Origin: Pseudomonas sp. CCI4.2
GTDB lineage: Bacteria; Pseudomonadota; Gammaproteobacteria; Pseudomonadales; Pseudomonadaceae
Length of the DNA stretch: 64,000 nt
Assembly (NCBI RefSeq): GCF_034350045.1
Contig: NZ_CP133781.1
Span: forward strand, 1,201,001 to 1,265,000
Direction of reading: 5' to 3'
The position numbers and the translations under genes were made by a program. The notes beneath the pieces were generated by a model. It was not told where the DNA came from. It made no database searches and saw only the letters and a list, made by a program, of their open reading frames with translations. Numbering within the stretch: position 1 is the stretch's first letter; each line of letters opens with the position of its first letter. Below are positions 26,826-34,264 of this stretch, piece by piece.

Positions 26826-27509
26826 ATGACTGGAGCGTTATGGCGAGGCCGACTGCTGACCAATTATTGGTTCAGTAATTTACCCGCAGCTTTACAAGAT
26901 GGCGTGCTCGACGCGGCAAAACTGCGTCGCCTTACGCCTGGCAAGATGTTGTTCCGCCGCGGTGATCCTCCGTGCGGTCTGTATGCAGTGGTTGAAGGGG
27001 CGGTTCGGGTCGGCAACGACCAAGAGCACATTAAACTGACCGTACCCTCTTCGACCGATCTGCCTTTCTGGTTTGGCGAAGTGTCGTTGTTTGACGGACT
27101 GCCTCGTACCCAAGATGTCTTTTCCCATGCTCACAGCATCGTGTTGCATATACCGCAAACGGATCTGGAGCGGATATTGGGAAATAACCCCGCGTATCGG
27201 CGTCAGTTTGCCTCGCTGTTAGAAGAGAAACTCCGTGTGACTGGCGCGCAATTGGAGCAGCACGGCCAATTGACCACCGTTGCCCGCGTGGCTTTTTTTC
27301 TGCTGCTGATCAGTCAGGGCTATGGCCCGATCAATGGGTCGCCCTGGTTCATGCGGCTGCCATCGACTCAGTTGGCGCGCTGGCTCACCCTCTCAAAGCC
27401 GACGCTGGTGAGTGTCTTGAACGATTTGCAGCAACGGGGAGTCGTGAAACTAAGCCCTGACGAAATCGAAATTATGGATTTTAATAAACTGCGTGCGGCA
27501 GCTAGTTAA
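26826..27509 (+). CDS. Crp/Fnr-family transcriptional regulator
   Basis: A 227-residue regulator. An N-terminal cyclic-nucleotide-binding-like beta-roll spans about 20-130 (MLFRRGDPPCGLYAVVEGAVRV). A long dimer helix and a winged HTH follow (about 165-220, with STQLARWLTLSKPTLVSVLNDLQ). The cluster of Cys that would ligate an Fe-S centre in Fnr is absent, and the full cAMP-binding motif of Crp is not obvious, so the ligand is unknown. GGGAG lies before the ATG. Its position after cysA, also recalled from other pseudomonads, may be simple neighbourhood rather than a sulfur role. Confidence 0.82.
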   Translation: MTGALWRGRLLTNYWFSNLPAALQDGVLDAAKLRRLTPGKMLFRRGDPPCGLYAVVEGAVRVGNDQEHIKLTVPSSTDLPFWFGEVSLFDGLPRTQDVFSHAHSIVLHIPQTDLERILGNNPAYRRQFASLLEEKLRVTGAQLEQHGQLTTVARVAFFLLLISQGYGPINGSPWFMRLPSTQLARWLTLSKPTLVSVLNDLQQRGVVKLSPDEIEIMDFNKLRAAAS

Positions 27510-27546
27510 TCGGCTTAGCCTAACGGCACGATGAATGAGGTGCGCC

Positions 27547-28209
27547 ATGCGTTTGCTGTTAGTTGAAAACGATGCCAATACGGCCAATCATCTGGCCAAG
27601 GGGCTTGGCGAATCCGGCTTTGTGGTGGATGTCGCGCTTAACGGCCTGTCAGGTCGCCACTTTGTCGAAGAGCAAACGTACGATCTGGTGATCCTCGATG
27701 TCATGTTGCCGGGCCTTAATGGCTGGCAACTGCTGCAACTGATCCGTCAGCGAGGCACCACACCGGTATTGTTTCTGACCGCTCGCGACGCCATCGAAGA
27801 CCGGCTGCGTGGGTTGGAACTGGGCGCCGATGACTACCTGCTCAAGCCCTTCACCTTTGAAGAGCTATTGGTGCGGGTGCGTACGTTGTTGCGACGCGGC
27901 CCGACCGGCACTGCCGACAGCTACGCCATCGCCGACTTGGAGATCGACGTGCAACGCCAGCGGGTCAGTCGTGGCGGGCAACGGATTTCCCTAAGCGATC
28001 AAGAGTTCGAACTGCTGCAATTGCTGGCAAGCCGCCAAGGCGACGTGATTTCTCGCTCACTGATTGCTTCGCAAGTCTTCAACAACGACAGCCAGAAAGT
28101 CGAGATCGCGATACACCGCCTGCGTTCGAAAATCGACGAACGCTATTTGCCGAAACTGATCCACACCATAGGTAACGTGGGGTATCAGTTGGCGGTGCTA
28201 AACAACTGA
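27547..28209 (+). CDS. Orphan OmpR-family response regulator
   Basis: A 220-residue two-component regulator. The receiver (1-115) has phospho-Asp D51 in VILDVMLPGLNG, Thr in FLTARD and Lys in LLKPFTFEEL. A C-terminal winged-helix DNA-binding domain spans about 125-218 (LSDQEFELLQLLASRQGDVISR, in parts). The usual acidic pair at the receiver N-terminus reads E7-N8, so one metal-binding acid is replaced by Asn. I chose ATG 27547 with GAGG six bases upstream. The Met at 27535 overlaps that site. There is no histidine-kinase gene next to it: the downstream DNA is repeat-rich and non-coding. Confidence 0.86.
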   Translation: MRLLLVENDANTANHLAKGLGESGFVVDVALNGLSGRHFVEEQTYDLVILDVMLPGLNGWQLLQLIRQRGTTPVLFLTARDAIEDRLRGLELGADDYLLKPFTFEELLVRVRTLLRRGPTGTADSYAIADLEIDVQRQRVSRGGQRISLSDQEFELLQLLASRQGDVISRSLIASQVFNNDSQKVEIAIHRLRSKIDERYLPKLIHTIGNVGYQLAVLNN

Positions 28210-28681
28210 ATAAGCCGGTTCTCTGTAGGCGCCAACGTGTTGGGGAAAAGTCGACGCGGTTTATCTGAAGTACCGCGCAATGCCTTCCCGATGAATTCGG
28301 TCCCACCGGCTTTGGCAATGCACACATTTCTGTAGGAGCAAGCTGCCGAAGGCTGCGATCATATTTTCAGTGCCCCCTCTTCTGTGTCTGCCGAAATCTT
28401 TGTGGGAGTTGGCTTGCCAACGAAAGCGTCATTACAAACGCCTTAGGTTTCAGGTCGACATCAGCGGCGCGATGACCGGCCTCTTCGCAGGCAAGCCTGC
28501 TCCCACAGGATTTGTGGCTGCTTGCTACCAACCGTGTCAATGAAAGTGGTTGCTGCGACAACACGTTGACGGACTATTTCAGGGCATGAATGGATTCGGG
28601 AAGCTTTCTGCCACGCCGCATCTATCGCCTCGCCAACACGTTGGCCCCTACAGAGAGAGGTAGTTGATTAAGGGACTCTGA
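28210..28681. repeat. REP-type repeat cluster (nested inverted repeats)
   Basis: This 472-bp gap has no gene and is built of repetitive extragenic elements. An outer pair reads CTGTAGGCGCCAACGTGTTGG near 28222-28242 and its inverse CCAACACGTTGGCCCCTACAG near 28633-28654. Inside is a 124-bp element at 28384-28507 with TGTGGGAG ends in opposite directions. Another unit, GGAGCAAGCTGCCGAAGGCTGCGATC, begins near 28335. Elements like these spread through Pseudomonas genomes by REP-associated transposases, none of which is encoded here. Confidence 0.75.
28384..28507 (-). repeat. REP doublet, copy 1
   Basis: Read on the minus strand it begins TGTGGGAGCAGGCTTGCCTG and ends AGATTTCGGCAGACAC. The second copy at 34093-34211 is in the opposite orientation and I estimate about 80 percent identity by eye. 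Each end carries an inverted TGTGGGAG/CTCCCACA-type unit. Confidence 0.8.
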
Positions 28682-29689
28682 TTACTTGCCTAACCTATCC
28701 CGGAACTGGCTCGGCGTCTGCCCAGTCCAGCGTTTGAAGGCGCGGCTGAAGCTGCTGGTATCTGCAAACCCCAGCAGGTAAGCGATTTCGCTCATGGATG
28801 TGCGCGGCTCGCGCATGTGCTGGATCGCAAGATTCTGCCGGCACTGATTCAGCAGCAAATCATACCGAAAGCCTTCGTCGGCCAGATGCCGTTGCAAGCT
28901 GCGCAAGCTCAGGTGCAGGGTTTGCGCAATGTACTCGGCGGACGGTTCACCATCGGGCAATTGTGCTTCTATCGCGGCGCGAACCCGGCGTTCCCAGGTC
29001 ATCGGCTTGAGCTGTTCGAGGGTGCGCTTGAGCACCGTTTCATTGTGCTCAGCCAGTTCCGGATTGCCATCTTCCAGCGGACTGTCGAAGTCGGAGGATG
29101 CGAACTCCAACAAATTTTCTTTAGCGGAAAACACGATTGGCGCCCGAAACACATCGTGCCAAGGCTGCGGGTCCAACGGTTCGGGGCGCTGAAGGTGCAC
29201 GGCCAGCGGAACGTAATCACGGCCTAACCGGTTGCGACAGGTACGCACGTAGATCGCCGCAAAGGCATCAATGGCCTCGGCAGCGGGCGCGGGGTTGCCT
29301 TCGGCGGCGCTGAAGCGAAACTCATAGCGCTCAGCCGTGCGACGCAGGTCCAACGCCAACACATCGCTGACCACCTTGTGATAACGCACGATGCGCTCGA
29401 ACACTTCCTGGAGCGTGCCGCTGGCCACCAACGCGTAGCCCAGCGCATGAAACGTGGTTGGGCTGACAAAGCGCGATACCCGCAAACCAATGGCCGGGTC
29501 GCCGCTGGCCTGCACCGCCAAGTGCCACAGCCGCGTGGTTGCGGTTACCGGGTAGCGCGCATTCGGGTCGTCCATCAGTTGTGGATCCAGCCCGGCGGTT
29601 TGGCACAGCGCAGCACTGTCGAGGCCAAGGGCGTCGAGTTGCTTGCGCAGGGCGCGGGTCCAACTGGCGAGAGTCGTAGGCTCAGTCAT
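28682..29689 (-). CDS. AraC-family transcriptional regulator
   Basis: A 335-residue regulator with an N-terminal ligand-binding domain of the Arabinose_bd type (about 20-205, with FVSPTTFHALGYALVASG). The AraC HTH pair is at about 230-332 (AQTLHLSLRSLQRHLADEG, then IAYLLGFADTSSFSRAF). It starts at ATG 29689 and is divergent from a fatty-acid desaturase gene whose ATG is 126 bp away. This arrangement usually means the regulator controls its neighbour, perhaps in response to a fatty acid or lipid. That link is inference. Confidence 0.85.
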   Translation of the reverse strand: MTEPTTLASWTRALRKQLDALGLDSAALCQTAGLDPQLMDDPNARYPVTATTRLWHLAVQASGDPAIGLRVSRFVSPTTFHALGYALVASGTLQEVFERIVRYHKVVSDVLALDLRRTAERYEFRFSAAEGNPAPAAEAIDAFAAIYVRTCRNRLGRDYVPLAVHLQRPEPLDPQPWHDVFRAPIVFSAKENLLEFASSDFDSPLEDGNPELAEHNETVLKRTLEQLKPMTWERRVRAAIEAQLPDGEPSAEYIAQTLHLSLRSLQRHLADEGFRYDLLLNQCRQNLAIQHMREPRTSMSEIAYLLGFADTSSFSRAFKRWTGQTPSQFRDRLGK

Positions 29690-29815
29690 AACGATTGGCG
29701 CGTGCGGTCAATAGGTTGGCGTTTGCGGGCGGGCGGGGTCGCACCCAGGAGTGCACTCTGTCATCCATCGGTAACCCCTTCGATAAAGCTAGCTCAATAA
29801 TCAGAGGATGGAAGC

Positions 29816-30889
29816 ATGCTGGGTACTTCTGCAAGTCCTGACAGACTGAATGCACAACAGCGATCAGCGCATATTCGCGCGGTGGTGATGGCCCGTGGCG
29901 ACGAATTGCGCCAGCGCTACCCGATCCTCAAGCACCAAGACGCCATTGGTGTTGGCATTCTGACGGTTGCCCTGAGCGGCATGCTCGCCAGCGCAGCGCT
30001 GTATATCGCCGGTTACATGGCGTGGTGGGTTTGCCTGCTGCTGAATGCCTTTCTCGCGTCGCTGACCCATGAGTTGGAACACGACCTGATTCACAGCATG
30101 TATTTCCGCAAGCAGCGCATCCCGCACAACTTGATGTTGGCGCTGGTCTGGATGGCACGCCCAAGCACCATCAACCCCTGGATCAGACGCCACCTGCACC
30201 TCAACCACCACAAGGTGTCCGGCACCGAAACCGACATGGAAGAGCGCGCCATCACCAACGGTGAGCCTTGGGGTTTTGCGCGGCTGCTGATGGTGGGCGA
30301 TAACGTCATGTCGTCGCTGATTCGCATGCTCCAGGCGAAAACCTGGTCGCACAAGTTTTCGATCCTCAAACGCACGCTGCGGGTTTACGCGCCGTTGGCC
30401 CTGCTGAATTGGGGAACCTGGTACGTGTTCCTTGGTTTCCACGCGGCCAATGGCATTGCTCATGTTTTCGGTGCGCCCATTGATTGGTCGGCGAATACCC
30501 TGGCGGCAATGCACGTGATCGATATCGCCGTGGTGGTGCTGGTTGGCCCCAATGTGCTGCGCACGTTTTGCCTGCACTTCGTCAGTTCCAACATGCATTA
30601 CTACGGCGATGTGGAGCTGGGCAACGTGATGCAGCAATGCCAAGTGCTTAATTCAAAATGGATGTGGCCGTTGCAGGCATTCTGCTTCAACTTCGGCAGC
30701 ACCCACGGCATCCACCACTTCGTCGTGAAAGAACCGTTCTACATCCGCCAGATGACCAGCCCGGTCGCGCATAAAGTCATGGCGCAAATGGGCGTACGGT
30801 TTAATGACTTCGGTACGTTTAGCCGGGCAAACCGGTTTGTTCGGGTGAAAGAAACGGCCGATGAAGGCGTACGATCGGCGCAGGTTTGA
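29816..30889 (+). CDS. Membrane fatty-acid desaturase/hydroxylase family protein
   Basis: A 357-residue integral membrane diiron enzyme. The histidine clusters are HELEHDLIH (85-93), HLHLNHH (126-132) and HGIHH late in the protein. Hydrophobic helices lie at about 45-82, 192-215 and 235-260. The spacing fits the fatty-acid desaturase superfamily (PF00487), which also includes alkane hydroxylases, so oxygen-dependent desaturation or hydroxylation of a lipid chain is likely. It differs clearly from DesA elsewhere in this window. It resembles acyl-CoA desaturases of pseudomonads, but I cannot assign the substrate. GGAAG precedes the ATG. Confidence 0.8.
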   Translation: MLGTSASPDRLNAQQRSAHIRAVVMARGDELRQRYPILKHQDAIGVGILTVALSGMLASAALYIAGYMAWWVCLLLNAFLASLTHELEHDLIHSMYFRKQRIPHNLMLALVWMARPSTINPWIRRHLHLNHHKVSGTETDMEERAITNGEPWGFARLLMVGDNVMSSLIRMLQAKTWSHKFSILKRTLRVYAPLALLNWGTWYVFLGFHAANGIAHVFGAPIDWSANTLAAMHVIDIAVVVLVGPNVLRTFCLHFVSSNMHYYGDVELGNVMQQCQVLNSKWMWPLQAFCFNFGSTHGIHHFVVKEPFYIRQMTSPVAHKVMAQMGVRFNDFGTFSRANRFVRVKETADEGVRSAQV

Positions 30890-31375
30890 TGTGCCTGACA
30901 TACCGCATGTTTAGGATGCGAACTTGTTCGCGAGGCGGTTTACCTGACGCTCCGCGTGAAATCTTTCGCCAACACGTTAGCGCCTAAAGATCTGTAACCG
31001 TGCCATGGCCTCCATCGAAAAGGATGGGATTACCAATTGTCCGTGATCACCGCCAAGTAGTTTTTCTGTCACAGAGTGTAGATAGCATCTGATTAAAGGT
31101 TTTGTGGGTCGCTCCTTAGGCAGGGTGCGGCCCTTTTTTATTCTCCATTTTCACCCCGTTGTCGAAGCTGCCGAAGGCTGTGATTAGGCCTGAAAGGTCT
31201 TCAAGGCGCTTAACCACCACGACCGGTGCCGGGTCGCATCGCATCGCATTCTTCGACAACCCTCACGGTCTTTTTATTCCTTTAAGGCATTAATAAATAG
31301 CTTCTTATTCCTTAACGAATATATCCCTCGTCTCTATACTTTGCCCTTGAACGCAACGTGCAGGAGACGCATCCC
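30890..31375. other. Intergenic region with REP-like relics and an AT-rich promoter
   Basis: No gene is seen in 486 bp. GCCAACACGTTAGCGCC at 30970-30986 and a GAAGCTGCCGAAGGCTGTGATT unit near 31167 are single REP-like relics. GGTCGCTCCTTAGGCAGGGTGCGGCCCTTTTTT (in parts, 31108-31138) is a terminator-like hairpin. From 31265 the DNA becomes strongly AT-rich and carries the promoter of the hydrolase gene. Confidence 0.55.
31272..31326 (+). promoter_or_regulatory. AT-rich control region with a motif shared with oscA
   Basis: TTATTCCTTTAAGGCATTAA near 31274 and TTATTCCTTAACGAATATAT at 31304 are two related blocks upstream of the hydrolase gene. The second resembles TTATTCTTTTTAGTTATATC upstream of oscA, which suggests a common sulfur-starvation activator such as CysB. 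This is inference from by-eye similarity. Confidence 0.4.
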
Positions 31376-31957
31376 ATGCGTAATGAGTCGATCCGTTATC
31401 TGATAGTGCCAGGCTGGCAAGGATCGCCAGACGATCACTGGCAGACGCATTGGCAGAACAGCTTGCCCAACAGCGCGCGTGTGGAGCAGGCCGACTGGCT
31501 TAAACCGCGCCTTGAAGATTGGGTGGGTGAATTGCAGCGTGCGATTGCCGCTGACAGTACGCCGGTGATTCTCATCGCTCACAGCTTGGGTTGCGTCACG
31601 GTGGCGCATTGGGCCGAGTTGGCACCACGGCAGTCGCTTCAACAAGTTCGGGGGGCCCTGCTGGTCGCACCGGCTGATGTCGAGCGGCCGACGTGTTCGC
31701 CCGCCTTACGCAACTTTGCGCCGATTCCGGCTCAACTGCTGCCGTTTCCCACCCAAGTGATCAGTTCGGACAACGACTTGGCGGTTAGCACGGAGCGCGC
31801 CCTGAAGCTGGCGCTTAGCTGGGGCGCTGAGGTCAGCATTCTCAGCGGTGCCGGGCACATCAATGTGAAGTCCGGGCATCAACGCTGGGAGCAAGGGTTC
31901 GCCTATTTATACCGCCTGCAAAACAGCATCGAACTGCACACGCTTCGCCGCGCTTGA
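31376..31957 (+). CDS. RBBP9/YdeN-type serine hydrolase
   Basis: A small alpha/beta hydrolase of 193 residues. The N-terminus YLIVPGWQGSPDDHWQTHW is the hallmark of the RBBP9/YdeN family. The nucleophile Ser is in LIAHSLGCVTV, the Asp in SSDNDLAV and the His in GAGHINVKSGH, so the catalytic triad is complete. The natural substrate is unknown. I chose ATG 31376 because AGGAGA lies 10 bases upstream. The longer frame from 31358 starts inside that site. It is followed on the same strand by a sigma54-activator-like gene and a MetQ-type gene, a group I suspect is tied to sulfur limitation because of the shared upstream motif. Confidence 0.8.
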   Translation: MRNESIRYLIVPGWQGSPDDHWQTHWQNSLPNSARVEQADWLKPRLEDWVGELQRAIAADSTPVILIAHSLGCVTVAHWAELAPRQSLQQVRGALLVAPADVERPTCSPALRNFAPIPAQLLPFPTQVISSDNDLAVSTERALKLALSWGAEVSILSGAGHINVKSGHQRWEQGFAYLYRLQNSIELHTLRRA

Positions 31958-32041
31958 ATTCAAATTTCTCGTCGGACCGCTTGGTCCTACTGTCTACTTT
32001 TTACGCTTGAGTCGTCGTAAAGGCTCAGGCGGGAGTTCGCC

Positions 32042-32980
32042 ATGAGCCTTGATGAAACCTTTGGCCAGCCGCTGCTGACCTTCCCCGATGCAGAAAAAAG
32101 CCCGCTGAGCATTCGTGCCAAAGCACTGGTCTTTGTCGATCCGCGCTCACGTCAGTTGCGCAAAGAGATGGAAAGCCTCGCTCCCCGGAGCCTGCCGGTG
32201 TTGATTCGCGGCGAGACCGGTAGCGGCAAAGAATTGCTAGCCCGGCACATTCACCGCAGCAGCGATCGGGCGGGGCTCTTCGTTTCTGTGAATTGCGGCG
32301 CCATTAGCCCAAACTACGCCGACGCAGAATTATTTGGTTATACCGCCAGCGCCCACAGCGGCTCGGTCAGCAGCCGCGCGGGCTGGTTTGGCTCAGCCAA
32401 TGGCGGGACGTTATATTTGGATGAGATTGGCGATCTGCCGTTACCGATCCAGACCAAGCTTTTGGCCGCACTGGAAAACCATGAGGTGACCCGCGTCGGC
32501 GCCCAGCAACCGAGCCCGGTGGACGTGCGCTTAGTGGCCGCCACCAGCATTGATCTGGCGCAGGCGGTGGCGGTCGGAAAATTCAACGAACGGTTATTCC
32601 ATTACCTGAGCGAAGGCAGCCTTGAGCTGCCGGCGTTGCGCGAGCGGGTGGGGGATATTTTGTCGTTGGCGGAATATTTTTTAGGAATTTACAGCCATCG
32701 ACTGAACCTACCCGTTCCGTTAATCAGTGAAACCGCCCAGCAGGTGCTTGAGTTGCACAGCTGGCCGGGCAACACCCGAGAGCTGGAAAATGTCATCCAC
32801 TTCGCACTTTTGGTGAGCAGCGGCGACGAGATACTTCCCGAGCACCTCAACCTACCCGACGCTACGGGTCCCTTGAGCCAGATCAAAAGGCAGGCCGAGC
32901 GATTGTTCACCGGCACCGACACTGGCCAACTGGCTGAATTAAAACAATTACTTGATGAGCTGACCAAGCGCATCGCTTAG
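32042..32980 (+). CDS. Sigma54-activator-like AAA+ protein without DNA-binding domain
   Basis: A 312-residue protein made almost only of the central AAA+ domain of bacterial enhancer-binding proteins. It has Walker A GETGSGKE (57-64), Walker B TLYLDEIGD (123-131), an R-finger region ALRERVGDIL and the sensor II segment SWPGNTRELENV. Two usual parts are changed. The sigma54-contacting GAFTGA loop reads SAHSGS (after ELFGYTA, near 103-108). The C-terminus stops at a short helix (LAELKQLLDELTKRIA) with no Fis-type HTH. There is also no N-terminal sensor domain. It is similar in layout to SfnR-type regulators of sulfone metabolism but shorter. It may be a co-regulator acting through a partner, or a decaying gene. 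Confidence 0.72.
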   Translation: MSLDETFGQPLLTFPDAEKSPLSIRAKALVFVDPRSRQLRKEMESLAPRSLPVLIRGETGSGKELLARHIHRSSDRAGLFVSVNCGAISPNYADAELFGYTASAHSGSVSSRAGWFGSANGGTLYLDEIGDLPLPIQTKLLAALENHEVTRVGAQQPSPVDVRLVAATSIDLAQAVAVGKFNERLFHYLSEGSLELPALRERVGDILSLAEYFLGIYSHRLNLPVPLISETAQQVLELHSWPGNTRELENVIHFALLVSSGDEILPEHLNLPDATGPLSQIKRQAERLFTGTDTGQLAELKQLLDELTKRIA

Positions 32981-33174
32981 CCGCGAAGATAATGGCGCAT
33001 CGCCGTATTTAGCACCAAAAGGCATAACAATCGCAGCAAAAATTATTGTCATGGAATAACAAATGTCGGTAATGTCCGCTCCACGCCGCCGGTCTTTCGT
33101 TATGAAGCTAGACTGCTGGCAAATCTACCTAACCGCCGTCAATTGGCGACCGCGATTTTCGCTAAGGACTCTGC

Positions 33175-33957
33175 ATGAAAAAGACGTTGTTAATGACCGC
33201 TCTGGCGGCTGCACTTTCGATCGGCTTGGCTCACGCCGGTGAAAAACTGGTTGTCGGCGCAACAGCCGTTCCGCATGCCGAGATACTTGAATTGATCAAG
33301 CCTCAGTTGGCCAAAGAAGGCGTGGACCTGGAAATCAAGGTTTTCAGTGACTACGTTCAACCGAACGTACAAGTCTTCGAAAAACGCCTGGACGCCAACT
33401 ACTTCGAAACCAAGCCTTACCTGGACGGCTTCAACACCGGCAAGAAAGCTAACTTGGTAACGGTGATCGGCGTCCACGTTGAACCCTTCGGCGGCTACTC
33501 GAAAAAATTCAAAAGCCTGGCTGATCTGCCAGACGGCGCCACCGTTGCCATTCCTAACGAAGGCAGCAACGCCGGTCGTTCCCTGCTGCTGCTGCAGAAA
33601 GGTGGCTTGATCACCCTAAAAGATCCAACCAACGCCTTGGCAACGCCGAAAGACATCGCGACCAACCCCAAGCACCTGAAATTCCGCGAGCTGGAATCGG
33701 CGTTGCTGCCACGCGCGCTGGATCAAGTTGATCTGGACATGATCAACACCAACTACGCGCTGGAAGCCAAGCTAAATCCTAAGAAGGATGCGTTGATTCT
33801 CGAAGGCGCTGATTCGCCTTACGTGAACTTCCTGGTGGCTCGCCCTGATAATCAGAACAGCGACGCGATTCAGAAATTGGCCAAAGCGCTGACCAGCCCT
33901 GAAGTCAAAGCATTCATTGCCAAGAAGTACGACGGCGCGGTACTGCCGGCGTTCTGA
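33175..33957 (+). CDS. MetQ/NlpA-family methionine-type substrate-binding protein
   Basis: A 260-residue periplasmic binding protein. The family core is clear: VVGATAVPHAEILELIKP, then FSDYVQPNVQVFEKRLDANYFETKPYLD (in parts) and IPNEGSNAGRSLLLLQ. MetQ proteins deliver methionine (or methionine sulfoxide) to MetNI. The signal peptide ends LAHAG, with no Cys, so unlike most NlpA-type members this is a soluble periplasmic protein and not a lipoprotein. No metN or metI lies beside it, so it must serve a transporter encoded elsewhere. A strong terminator follows. Confidence 0.85.
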   Translation: MKKTLLMTALAAALSIGLAHAGEKLVVGATAVPHAEILELIKPQLAKEGVDLEIKVFSDYVQPNVQVFEKRLDANYFETKPYLDGFNTGKKANLVTVIGVHVEPFGGYSKKFKSLADLPDGATVAIPNEGSNAGRSLLLLQKGGLITLKDPTNALATPKDIATNPKHLKFRELESALLPRALDQVDLDMINTNYALEAKLNPKKDALILEGADSPYVNFLVARPDNQNSDAIQKLAKALTSPEVKAFIAKKYDGAVLPAF

Positions 33958-33986
33958 TTACAGATTTAAGCGATACCGTTTTTTAC

Positions 33987-34018
33987 GCCGACGGCTTACA
34001 CAGCGTCGGCTTTTTTTA
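33987..34018 (+). terminator. Rho-independent terminator after the MetQ-type gene
   Basis: GCCGACG (33987-33993) and CGTCGGC (34004-34010) form a 7-bp stem followed by seven T residues. Confidence 0.9.
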
Positions 34019-34092
34019 TTCTGAATCTGTGCCTCGCCAAATACGGCGCTGGGGTTTCATTAACACGGTTGATAGCAAGCAGCCGCAGATAC

Positions 34093-34211
34093 TGTGGGAG
34101 TAGGCTTGCCTGCGATGACGGCCGTAATCGCGCTGCTGATGTCAACCTGAAACGCTAGGGCGCTTGCACTGCCGCTTTCGTTGGCAAGCCCACAGAGATT
34201 TCGGCAGACAC
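34093..34211 (+). repeat. REP doublet, copy 2
   Basis: It begins TGTGGGAGTAGGCTTGCCTG and ends AGATTTCGGCAGACAC, matching the copy at 28384-28507 in reverse orientation. The right inner end has lost a few bases (GCCCACAG against CCAACTCCCACA). Confidence 0.8.
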
Positions 34212-34264
34212 TTGCTCCTACGAGGCCTACGTCTTGCTTCGCAACCGCTCGATGTCGGCGCTGA

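Larger units (their letters stand above)
33958..34264. other. Intergenic region between the MetQ-type gene and jetD
   Basis: No gene is present. It holds the terminator of the plus-strand unit and one REP doublet. The end of the Wadjet operon converges on it from the right. Confidence 0.6.
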
